This document shows, piece by piece, positions 17,727 through 25,079 of a stretch of DNA of 64,000 bases (position 1 is its first letter; each line of letters starts with the position of its first letter). Both the position numbers and the translations under genes were made by a program. The stretch covers positions 828,627 through 892,626 of the forward strand of contig NZ_VOXE01000001.1 of assembly GCF_008014695.1 (NCBI RefSeq), in the 5' to 3' direction. The stretch is from Chryseobacterium sp. (GTDB lineage Bacteria > Bacteroidota > Bacteroidia > Flavobacteriales > Weeksellaceae). The notes beneath the pieces were generated by a model. That model was not told the origin of the DNA. It did not search any database and saw nothing but the letters and a program-made list of their open reading frames with translations.

Positions 17727-18875
17727 TTAATATTTTAAAAGGGAATTGGTAATATGGCCTAAAATAACCGCTTCCGGAGTATCGGGTTGGGCATCAAAAT
17801 GTTCCAGCGTCCACTCGGGATCTATTTTATAGGCAGAAAACGCCGCATTTTTTTTCAGAAGTCCGTTTTTTTCCTCCCTGAATTTTTCAGCAAGGAAATG
17901 AAGTTCATCCACTCCCCCAATCCGTCCGAGGGCTTTCAGAATCTCCACTTTACTGACCAAATCCGGTGAATTTTTATAGATGTCTTTCATCGCAGTAGCA
18001 TGATTTGAAGTATAAAATCTGCCCAAAGAGTTCAGCAGTTTGCATTTCAACTGAGGATCGTCATTCGGAATTACATCCAGGATGCATTCAGTAGCATTTA
18101 CCTGATAGTAATAGATGCACAAATCGACACATAACAGGATTTTTGAAGGCTCCGCTTCAGGCGTGATCCATTTGTAAAACTGCGGTAAATGAGAATGTTC
18201 TTTGGTGATGATGAGTTTATAATACTGCAGTCGCTCCCATTCAGAAAGAGGATGTTGCAGATTGGTGAAGAAAAGATCCAGATCGGCATCAGTAACCTGC
18301 AGCACATAGTAATTGGCAGCCTCCCTCACCAATGCTTTTTGATGATGTTGAAGCTCGGTGATCCTGCTCAGGATGTCTTTGCTTATAACCTTGAAAAAAT
18401 CAAGTTCATCTATCGCCAAGATGATTTTTTTCACATTCGCAGATTCCAGATCTTTCTTCAGACTTTCATACAGTTCCAGTTCATTGTAGATTCTTAAGAA
18501 AACTTCGCCGAGATTCCCACTGAATAGCTGAATATAATCGACCAGTACATACATGAACGCTGTTCTCCTGTACCTGCTTTTACCTATAAATTTTCTGAAT
18601 TCATCGAGAGGCAGTTGTATTTCTTCTGCCGGGATTTTTTGAAGATATGGCGTCAGAATATATTTGTTTACGAGTGCCGGAATATGTTTTTCGGCATCTC
18701 TTTTTGCGAGGATTTTCTTCAGATTTATTCTTCGTACCAAAAAAACCAGGAAATAGACCAGGATCAGAACTGCGATGATAAGAAGGAGCAGAGCATATTC
18801 AAAGACTCGCCCGTATTTATTGAAGAATTCTTCAGTAATGGTTGCCGATAGGTATAAAAGTTTGCTTTTTCCCAA
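17727..18875 (-). CDS. membrane-anchored HEAT-repeat-like protein
   Basis: One strong membrane helix (about residues 22-48, LLLIIAVLILVYFLVFLV) is followed by about 330 residues of helical pairs. These resemble HEAT or Armadillo repeats, for example ILDVIPNDDPQLKCKLLNSLGRFY and KVEILKALGRIGGVDELHFLAEKF. Such scaffolds bind partner proteins. The gene is 5 bp after the receiver gene and 1 bp before the glycosyltransferase gene, so a role linking the receiver to the synthase is a reasonable inference. The exact family is not certain. Confidence 0.7.
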   Translation of the reverse strand: MGKSKLLYLSATITEEFFNKYGRVFEYALLLLIIAVLILVYFLVFLVRRINLKKILAKRDAEKHIPALVNKYILTPYLQKIPAEEIQLPLDEFRKFIGKSRYRRTAFMYVLVDYIQLFSGNLGEVFLRIYNELELYESLKKDLESANVKKIILAIDELDFFKVISKDILSRITELQHHQKALVREAANYYVLQVTDADLDLFFTNLQHPLSEWERLQYYKLIITKEHSHLPQFYKWITPEAEPSKILLCVDLCIYYYQVNATECILDVIPNDDPQLKCKLLNSLGRFYTSNHATAMKDIYKNSPDLVSKVEILKALGRIGGVDELHFLAEKFREEKNGLLKKNAAFSAYKIDPEWTLEHFDAQPDTPEAVILGHITNSLLKY

Positions 18876-18880
18876 ATATT

Positions 18881-19249
18881 CTAGTTTAAAAGCTTTTTTG
18901 TTCTCATTAGAAACTCAGTTGCTGAAAAGGGTTTTTTCAGGTAATCATCCGCCCCCATTTCGAACATCTGTTCCAGCATTTCTTCTGTCGAATTACTGGT
19001 CATAACGAAAATTTTATTGGCTCTTTTCTTCAGAAAAGGACTTTCAGAAATCATACTAATCAACATTGTACCATTAATGACCGGCAATTTGAGCTCAATA
19101 ATCGTAAGGTCGAAGTAGTCGTCAGATAAAATACGGAGTCCTTCTTTTCCGTCTTTCGCGGTTTTTATGGTGTAACCGGAATTATCGAGAAGGAATTTTA
19201 AAGAGGAGGAAACCACTTTATTTTCTTCAATCAGCAAAATCTTTTTCAT
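18881..19249 (-). CDS. single-domain response-regulator receiver with Glu at the phospho site
   Basis: The 122 residues are one CheY-like receiver with no output domain. The acidic pocket is E8-E9, the conserved Thr is in VMTSNS, and the conserved Lys is in YLKKPF. The phospho-acceptor position in the motif after beta-3 (DLTIIELKLPVING) is Glu 52, encoded by GAG, instead of Asp. Asp-to-Glu changes at this site can mimic the phosphorylated state, so the protein may be phosphorylation-independent. It is the first gene of the operon with the HEAT-like protein, GT2 and YaiO genes. Confidence 0.88.
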   Translation of the reverse strand: MKKILLIEENKVVSSSLKFLLDNSGYTIKTAKDGKEGLRILSDDYFDLTIIELKLPVINGTMLISMISESPFLKKRANKIFVMTSNSTEEMLEQMFEMGADDYLKKPFSATEFLMRTKKLLN

Positions 19250-19308
19250 ATAGGAGGTATCATTTTAGTTCTTATGTTTAGAGCATTGCACTATAAAATA
19301 AGGGGTTG

Positions 19309-19316
19309 CAAATATA
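19309..19316 (-). promoter_or_regulatory. -7 promoter element of the receiver-GT2-YaiO operon
   Basis: TATATTTG on the minus strand matches TAnnTTTG. It leaves a leader of about 50-55 nt before the receiver start codon. No -33 box is evident. Confidence 0.45.
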
Positions 19317-19586
19317 CAATAGTTTCACGATTATTTTAATTATTATCATAATAACCATTTATTTAACACAAATTAACAGTAATAATAAAATATTGATAAT
19401 AAATACAGAATATTTATGGGTCTGGCATGCAAAATGCTAAACTAAGCAGTTTCAAATGATATTAATTGAGAATGTTATGTTTACAATTTGTTTACTGTTC
19501 AAGTAAAAAGCATGAAGATTACTCATTATCAATAATTTATACCACAATACCACTTTTTCTTTACACCTATTCTGCCCCATCCTGTT

Positions 19587-19594
19587 TAATTTTG
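19587..19594 (+). promoter_or_regulatory. -7 promoter element of the universal stress operon
   Basis: TAATTTTG matches TAnnTTTG. Transcription would begin near 19600. This rules out the far-upstream start at 19466 and makes even the ATG at 19604 nearly leaderless. Confidence 0.5.
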
Positions 19595-19603
19595 TACCGT
19601 AGA

Positions 19604-20533
19604 ATGCAAGAAAATCAAATGATGATGGAAAACAAGATCAAGACCCTAATAGTCCCCACCGATTTTTCAGAAAAATCTGAAAATGCTCTGCGTTTGGCAG
19701 TACAGATGTCTAAACGTCACCATGCAAAAATTATCCTGGTTCATGTGGCAGAAATGTATCATTTAACCGACCGCACCGGAAGACAGATCGTCGGCGCTGA
19801 TACGGTTCAGCAAAATATCGACAGCGGAATTCAGCAGCTTACGCTTACCAAAAACAGAGTACTGGAAGATAATACCGGTTTACATATTCAAACTTCCCTA
19901 AAAACCGGAAATCTTGTAGATTCAATCAATGATCTTATTGTATCGGAAGATGCAGATATGGTCATCATAGGAACATCCGGTCAGCAGAACCTGAAAAAAC
20001 TGCTTTTAGGATCCTGTTCCTACAGCGTCCTTTGCAATGTGAACTGTTCCGTACTGCTTGTTCCAATGAGTTTTACAAAAAATGATTTTTCAAAAATCCT
20101 TTTTCCGGTACGGGTAACAGAAAATCTGGACTCGAAATTAGATCTTGCACTCGCCATTGCCAATAAAAACAACTCCGTCATTAACCTGTACGGGGTGTGT
20201 GATGAACACAATTTACCCCAGTTAAGGCAGGAATTTCTTCTGCTTAAAAACAAACTGAAGGAAAAAATGAAAAGCTTTAAATCAGAACTGGTCTTCGCCT
20301 ACGATAAAGCCGATGCCATTTCGAAAGTTTCCAGGGAAGAAAATTCCGATATTCTGATCCTTAACGGTAAAGATGAACTGCAGTGGAAATCCATTTTCGC
20401 AGAAAATTTCTTTAAAAAAATAATTAACGAAACTGATGTGGCTTTACTTTTCATGAAGCCTAAAACCCAAAAATCAGCGGAAGAGAATACAGATACCCAT
20501 CATTATGACATCTCACTTCCCATTCCCGGATAA
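19604..20533 (+). CDS. universal stress protein, tandem UspA domains
   Basis: Two UspA-type domains are visible: the first begins KIKTLIVPTDFSEKSENALRLAVQ and ends with the GTSGQQNLKKLLLGSCSYSVLCNVNCSVLLVP nucleotide-loop motif. The second (about 170-300) is degenerate and lacks the G-2x-G-9x-G(S/T) loop. Such proteins respond to stress and may bind ATP. A longer frame reaches 19466, but the extra part is not protein-like and precedes the likely promoter. ATG choices are 19604, 19619, 19622 and 19625; the later ones fit the promoter position best. GNAT and racemase genes follow at 11 and 2 bp. Confidence 0.88.
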   Translation: MQENQMMMENKIKTLIVPTDFSEKSENALRLAVQMSKRHHAKIILVHVAEMYHLTDRTGRQIVGADTVQQNIDSGIQQLTLTKNRVLEDNTGLHIQTSLKTGNLVDSINDLIVSEDADMVIIGTSGQQNLKKLLLGSCSYSVLCNVNCSVLLVPMSFTKNDFSKILFPVRVTENLDSKLDLALAIANKNNSVINLYGVCDEHNLPQLRQEFLLLKNKLKEKMKSFKSELVFAYDKADAISKVSREENSDILILNGKDELQWKSIFAENFFKKIINETDVALLFMKPKTQKSAEENTDTHHYDISLPIPG

Positions 20534-20544
20534 AAATTTAAAAA

Positions 20545-20991
20545 ATGATTAAAATAAATACGTATTCAGATCGGCATAACGCCACAGCGAAGGAAATTCA
20601 GGAAATAACCGATTTCCTGTATGAAAATCTTGATGAATTTGGCGATCCCAAACCGGATATCGAAAATGCAGTTCAGTACGCAATGGGCAAAAACCAAAAA
20701 CCCGGGGGATTGGTGATCACCGCCATTGAGACCGATACTGATAAAGTATACGGCGCTGTTGTGATTAATAAAACAGGCATGAGCGGCTATATTCCCGAAA
20801 ACATCCTCGTGTATATTGCGACGCACAAAAATACACGGGGCAAAGGAATCGGAAAAACACTGATGCAAAAGTCAATAGAAATGGCAGAAGGCGACATCGC
20901 ACTGCATTGTGAGCCCGAAAATCCTGCCCGGTTTCTGTACGAGAAATTGGGTTTTACCAGTAAATACCTCGAAATGAGGTTAAAAAAATAA
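20545..20991 (+). CDS. GNAT-family N-acetyltransferase
   Basis: The GNAT acetyl-CoA-binding signature is clear: beta-4 NILVYIATHKNTRGKGIGKTLMQKSIEMAEGD carries the Q/R-x-x-G-x-G/A loop as RGKGIG. The C-terminal FLYEKLGFTSKYLEMRL is the typical beta-6 end. Length 148 is normal. The acceptor is unknown. It lies between the universal stress gene and a PLP racemase gene with gaps of 11 and 2 bp, so all three are one operon. Pairing with an amino-acid racemase hints at an amino acid or amine as substrate, which is inference only. Confidence 0.9.
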   Translation: MIKINTYSDRHNATAKEIQEITDFLYENLDEFGDPKPDIENAVQYAMGKNQKPGGLVITAIETDTDKVYGAVVINKTGMSGYIPENILVYIATHKNTRGKGIGKTLMQKSIEMAEGDIALHCEPENPARFLYEKLGFTSKYLEMRLKK

Positions 20992-20993
20992 AA

Positions 20994-22109
20994 ATGTCCT
21001 ACATTACCCTTAATTCATCAAAACTTTTTCATAATTTTTCGTTTCTCGATACCCTTTTCAGTCAGCACAGAATTGAATGGGCAATTGTTGGAAAACTCTT
21101 GTGCGGAAACGAGAAATTCCTACGGGTGCTTCTGGAAATGTCAGATAAAGAAATATGCGATTCCAGATTAAGCAACCTTAAAACAATCAAAAAAATATCT
21201 CCCAAAACTACTACCATTTACATAAAACCACCGGCAAACCGCCTTGTAAAAAGCATTGTTGAATTTGCAGACGTGAGTTTTAATACCGAAATCCGCACTT
21301 TGCAGGCACTTTCCGCCGAAGCCGTGAAACAGAATAAAATTCACAGAGTGGTTCTGATGGTGGAAATGGGTGAACTTCGCGAAGGAATTATGGTAAAAAA
21401 TCTCGAGCATTTTTATTCCGGTGTTTTTGAGTTACCGAATATTGAAATTGTAGGCTTGGGAACCAATCTAAACTGCCTGAACGGAATCCTTCCGGACCGC
21501 GAAAAACTTCATACCCTGAAACGCTGCAAAGAAATTCTTGAAGAAAAATACAATCAGAAAATACCTTATATATCCGGCGGCTCCTCAGTTACCGTGCCTT
21601 TGATCTTCAGAAATGAAATACCGGAAGGAATCAATCATTTCAGGGTCGGCGAAACCCTTTTCTTTGGTACTGATGTGTACGATGATGCCCTGATCAGCGG
21701 AATGTACAGTGATGTTTTCACACTTACTGCTGAAATTATAGAACTGAGAGAAAAACCAAAACTGCCTTCGGGAACAGCCGGAACCAACCTGACGGGCGAG
21801 AAACCGGAATTAAATCAAAGAGACAAAAATAAAAGTTCGGTCCGCGCCATTGTGGATATCGGTTTGCTCGACATCGACCATCAAAATATAACACCGCGCC
21901 TTCCATTCGTAAAGATCATCGGCGCCAGTTCAGACATGCTTATTCTGGACCTTGACACCAACAGTACCGGTTTTAAAGTCGGCGACACGGTAGAATTTAC
22001 AATGAATTATATGGCAGTTCTGCGGGCAATGAACTCCGACTATGTTGATAAAAAGGTCGTTTCTGTAATTCATCATACCGAACTTAAGATTCTACAGCAT
22101 ATGAACTAA
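20994..22109 (+). CDS. PLP-dependent alanine/ornithine racemase-family protein
   Basis: The fold-type III PLP barrel of the alanine racemase N-domain is recognisable. The Schiff-base lysine is K34 in WAIVGKLLCGN, and the phosphate-binding ISGGSSVT and HFRVGETLFFG motifs follow. The C-terminal about 100 residues form a beta domain. Sequence resembles the ornithine/alanine racemase (YhfX/Orr-like) group more than biosynthetic Alr. It would interconvert L- and D-forms of a small amino acid. It ends the universal stress operon. The substrate cannot be fixed from the sequence. Confidence 0.82.
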   Translation: MSYITLNSSKLFHNFSFLDTLFSQHRIEWAIVGKLLCGNEKFLRVLLEMSDKEICDSRLSNLKTIKKISPKTTTIYIKPPANRLVKSIVEFADVSFNTEIRTLQALSAEAVKQNKIHRVVLMVEMGELREGIMVKNLEHFYSGVFELPNIEIVGLGTNLNCLNGILPDREKLHTLKRCKEILEEKYNQKIPYISGGSSVTVPLIFRNEIPEGINHFRVGETLFFGTDVYDDALISGMYSDVFTLTAEIIELREKPKLPSGTAGTNLTGEKPELNQRDKNKSSVRAIVDIGLLDIDHQNITPRLPFVKIIGASSDMLILDLDTNSTGFKVGDTVEFTMNYMAVLRAMNSDYVDKKVVSVIHHTELKILQHMN

Positions 22110-22137
22110 TTTAAATTTTTTAATAATTCTTTGTTGT

Positions 22138-22198
22138 AAAACATACCACGCAAAATGTGAAACATACCACATTTTAACAGTGGTATGTTTTATCTTTG
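22138..22198 (+). promoter_or_regulatory. operator array and promoter of the AraC-type gene
   Basis: AACATACCAC occurs at 22140-22149 and again at 22161-22170, exactly 21 bp apart (two helical turns). An inverted copy, GTGGTATGTT, lies at 22180-22189 and touches the -7 box TATCTTTG (22191-22198). Half-sites spaced 21 bp next to the promoter are the classic arrangement for AraC-family regulators. The sites begin 28 bp after the racemase stop codon and end 24 bp before the regulator's ATG, so autoregulation is likely. A site this close to -7 could repress. Confidence 0.72.
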
Positions 22199-22222
22199 TA
22201 GTAATTATAAAACAGACTATTT

Positions 22223-23113
22223 ATGTCCATTCATCCAAATTCTTCTATCCATTCCATTACCATAAACAGTCTTAAACCCTCAAGATCATTTGACGGGGAG
22301 TTCGTATTGTCTGATTCTTCAAACCTGAATCTTCTCTTTAACAAAGAAAAATCCTTTAAGAGTAAATTTTTCACGCTTCTGATTGTGAATGGCGGGACAG
22401 GAAATCTGCTGATTGACAGCACTCTTCACAACATGAAAATCGACAGGGTTTTTTACATCAATTACAACCAGATTTTTCGATTTTCGGAACTTCATAATTT
22501 TTCGGCACAAATTGTTTTATTCACAAGATCATTTTACAATATGATTTATACCGGAAATATGAAGATCAAAAATGATACAGCTTTTTCAGGTCTTCCCTCG
22601 TTTGTAGATTTCAATAAAACGGAATTTTCTGAATTTTTACTGAGTGTATCCGACATGCAAAAAGAATTTTCGAAGAATACCGTTCTGAGTAAAGAAATTG
22701 TATGTTTGCTGCTGAAGGCCGCGATGTTGAAATACATCCGCAAAGCAGGTGGAGAAAATTATATTGATTTTAAAACCAATAAAAAGATTTCCTATGTCGA
22801 AGATTTTAAAGACCTCGTGAATGTGAATTTCAAAGAACTAAAAAGAACCTCTGATTACGCTGCAAAACTCAGTATTACCGCTAATTATCTGAATGCTGTA
22901 GTAAAGGAAAAGCTGGACATTTCAGCAGAGAATTATATCCAAAACCGCGTGATTCTGGAAGCGGAACGACTATTGCTGAACACCGATATGTCGGTGACCG
23001 AAATTTCGTACGAATTGGGTTTTTCAGACAAATCGCATTTCGGAAAATACTTTAAGAAAACAACTTCAGAAACCCCGAATAATTTCAGAAAAAAATTCGT
23101 GGCAGCGCAATAA
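22223..23113 (+). CDS. AraC-family transcriptional regulator
   Basis: The C-terminal about 100 residues hold the two helix-turn-helix motifs: YAAKLSITANYLNAVVKEKLDISAENYIQNRVILEAERLL, then MSVTEISYELGFSDKSHFGKYFKKTTSETPNNFRKK, the signature of the family. The N-terminal about 180 residues would be the effector-binding cupin-like domain, with no specific ligand evident. An array of 10-bp half-sites lies directly upstream. The permease gene starts 32 bp downstream on the same strand and is the likely regulated partner. Confidence 0.92.
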   Translation: MSIHPNSSIHSITINSLKPSRSFDGEFVLSDSSNLNLLFNKEKSFKSKFFTLLIVNGGTGNLLIDSTLHNMKIDRVFYINYNQIFRFSELHNFSAQIVLFTRSFYNMIYTGNMKIKNDTAFSGLPSFVDFNKTEFSEFLLSVSDMQKEFSKNTVLSKEIVCLLLKAAMLKYIRKAGGENYIDFKTNKKISYVEDFKDLVNVNFKELKRTSDYAAKLSITANYLNAVVKEKLDISAENYIQNRVILEAERLLLNTDMSVTEISYELGFSDKSHFGKYFKKTTSETPNNFRKKFVAAQ

Positions 23114-23145
23114 AATTTTCAGATTAGTAAAAAAGGTTAAAATAA

Positions 23146-24888
23146 ATGGAAAATTCTCTTCATAAAAAACTGAATGAACTGCAGTCGACAGCGATTAGTG
23201 GAAACGATATTACGTCATCATGTCTCTATGTTTCGGCGCTTACGATTATGTATGCGGGTCAGTACGCCTGGATTTCTTTGCTGGCAGTAGCCGCGGTGCT
23301 TTTTCTGTTCCGGAAAATTTACGGAGAAGTGGTCGGCGCATTACCTCTGAACGGTGGTGCTTACAATGTTCTGCTGAATACTTCCTCAAAAAGGGTGGCT
23401 TCAGTTGCTGCATCGCTTACTGTATTGTCATACATGGCAACGGCGGTGATTTCAGGATCCGAAGCCATGCATTATCTGCATAACCTCTGGAGCGGAATTA
23501 ATGTAACAGCTGCAACGGTAGTCATTCTGCTCATTTTTACCCTGCTCACGATCAGTGGAATTGGAGAATCTGCAATTGTAGCCGTCGTGATTTTTATCGT
23601 TCATTTGATTTCACTATCACTTCTGGTAATTGCCGGAATTTGGTTTATTGCGGGCAATGGATTAGAAACCCTTCATCTCAATTGGGAAACTCCCATTAAA
23701 TCGGGCGGCATACTCACGGCTCTTTTTCTCGGATTTTCTGCCGCAATGCTGGGAATTTCCGGTTTCGAAAGTTCCGCAAATTTCGTAGAAGAGCAGCAGC
23801 AAGGCGTTTTCAGAAAGACTTTACGAAATATGTGGGCAATTGTGAGTTTTTTCAATCCGGTTATTGCGCTGATTGTTATTTTCATTCTGCCACTCGCTAC
23901 CGTTGGTGAGCATCAGGAGTCACTGCTTGCGCATGTTGCCGAAATTACCGGCGGCAAATGGCTCGCCTATCTTATTTCCGTAGATGCGGTTTTGGTACTG
24001 TGCGGAGCGGTTCTTACTTCATTTGTTGGCGTTTCCGGATTGATCAACAGGATGACACTCGACCGGATCCTGCCCAACTTTTTCCTTAAACAGAATAAAA
24101 AGGGTTCTCATTACCGGATTGCGATCGCATTTCTGGCTCTCTGCATTCTTGTACTTTTTGTAACAGGTGGAAATCTGGTTTCTTTAGCCGGCGTTTACAC
24201 CTTTTCTTTTTTATCGGTAATGGCACTTTTCGGCATCGGAAATCTTTTGCTGAAAGCCAAAAGAACAAAGTTACCGCGTCCCGAAAGGGCTCCTATCCTG
24301 AGTGTTGTTATCGCCATCGGGTTTATTGTTCTGGCTTTTTGGGGGAATCTGAAACTGAGTCCGTCTTCATTCCGGACTTTTTTATATTTTCTTTTCCCGG
24401 CACTTTTTATAGTGGGCATTATGCTCCACCGTTCGCAGATCATTTCCGGATTACTGGTTACCATTGAATATACGTTCCGGCCGCTTCGCAAATTTTCAGT
24501 CGTCTCCAACAGAAAGTTACGGAACATGTATCATAAAATTCACTCTCAGGAATTTGTATTTTTCACCAAAAGAGATGATGTTTCTATTCTCAACAAGGTC
24601 ATGCAGTATGTGGAAGAAAACGAAACCACGAAAAAACTGAAAATTGTAAATGTTATGAAGCCCGGCGAAGATAATGAAAGCCTTAAAAAAGACATTGAAG
24701 TTCTGGACCGTGCGTACCCCCACATCGACATTGATTTTGTGGAAATTATCGGTGATTTTACACCTGACTTGATTGAAGAACTTTCAAAAAAATGGAATAT
24801 TCCGAAAAATTTCATGTTCATCGCCTCACCAAGCGACCGGTTCAGTTACCGAGTTGCAGATTTAGGAGGGGTAAGATTAATTATGTAA
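23146..24888 (+). CDS. APC-superfamily amino acid permease
   Basis: About twelve membrane helices occupy residues 30-440. The first bears the consensus region GNDITSSCLYVSALTIMYAGQYAW and GEVVGALPLNGGAYNVLLN, typical of APC amino acid/amine transporters. A soluble C-terminal tail of about 120 residues (from about 455) is unusual and may be regulatory. The gene follows the AraC regulator by 32 bp and probably shares its transcript. Substrate unknown; an upstream racemase and GNAT make an amino acid plausible. Confidence 0.88.
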   Translation: MENSLHKKLNELQSTAISGNDITSSCLYVSALTIMYAGQYAWISLLAVAAVLFLFRKIYGEVVGALPLNGGAYNVLLNTSSKRVASVAASLTVLSYMATAVISGSEAMHYLHNLWSGINVTAATVVILLIFTLLTISGIGESAIVAVVIFIVHLISLSLLVIAGIWFIAGNGLETLHLNWETPIKSGGILTALFLGFSAAMLGISGFESSANFVEEQQQGVFRKTLRNMWAIVSFFNPVIALIVIFILPLATVGEHQESLLAHVAEITGGKWLAYLISVDAVLVLCGAVLTSFVGVSGLINRMTLDRILPNFFLKQNKKGSHYRIAIAFLALCILVLFVTGGNLVSLAGVYTFSFLSVMALFGIGNLLLKAKRTKLPRPERAPILSVVIAIGFIVLAFWGNLKLSPSSFRTFLYFLFPALFIVGIMLHRSQIISGLLVTIEYTFRPLRKFSVVSNRKLRNMYHKIHSQEFVFFTKRDDVSILNKVMQYVEENETTKKLKIVNVMKPGEDNESLKKDIEVLDRAYPHIDIDFVEIIGDFTPDLIEELSKKWNIPKNFMFIASPSDRFSYRVADLGGVRLIM

Positions 24889-24902
24889 GGCAGGTATAGC
24901 TA

Positions 24903-25079
24903 TTTGCTTGTCTGCGTGAAAATCTTAATTTTGCGCGCTTATGATGAATATTTGTTTTCACTTTTTCAAAGTCACACCGCCCTGAACTGACGCCTTTCGC
25001 GAAAAACGGTGTCATTTTATCTCTTCTTTCCTCCAATGCTTTTGAATTCTGAAAGCATTCGCAACCTTTTATTTCACTC
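24903..25079 (+). promoter_or_regulatory. promoter and structured leader of the SulP gene
   Basis: TTTG at 24903-24906 and TAATTTTG at 24926-24933 are 19 bp apart, a full Bacteroidota promoter. The resulting leader of about 140 nt is long and structured. TGACGCC (24988-24994) pairs with GGTGTCA (25008-25014), one G-U pair, and AATGCTTT (25035-25042) pairs with AAAGCATT (25052-25059). A 14-codon frame opens at ATG 24941. Such a leader could hold an attenuator or RNA switch; no known riboswitch class is recognised. Confidence 0.55.

Larger units (their letters stand above)
19250..19603. other. 354-bp AT-rich divergent intergenic region
   Basis: This separates the receiver operon (minus) from the universal stress operon (plus). 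A minus-strand TATATTTG (19309-19316) is a -7 box about 60 bp from the receiver gene start, and a plus-strand TAATTTTG (19587-19594) serves the stress gene. The 270 bp between are very AT-rich and I see no gene or strong repeat there. Confidence 0.5.
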
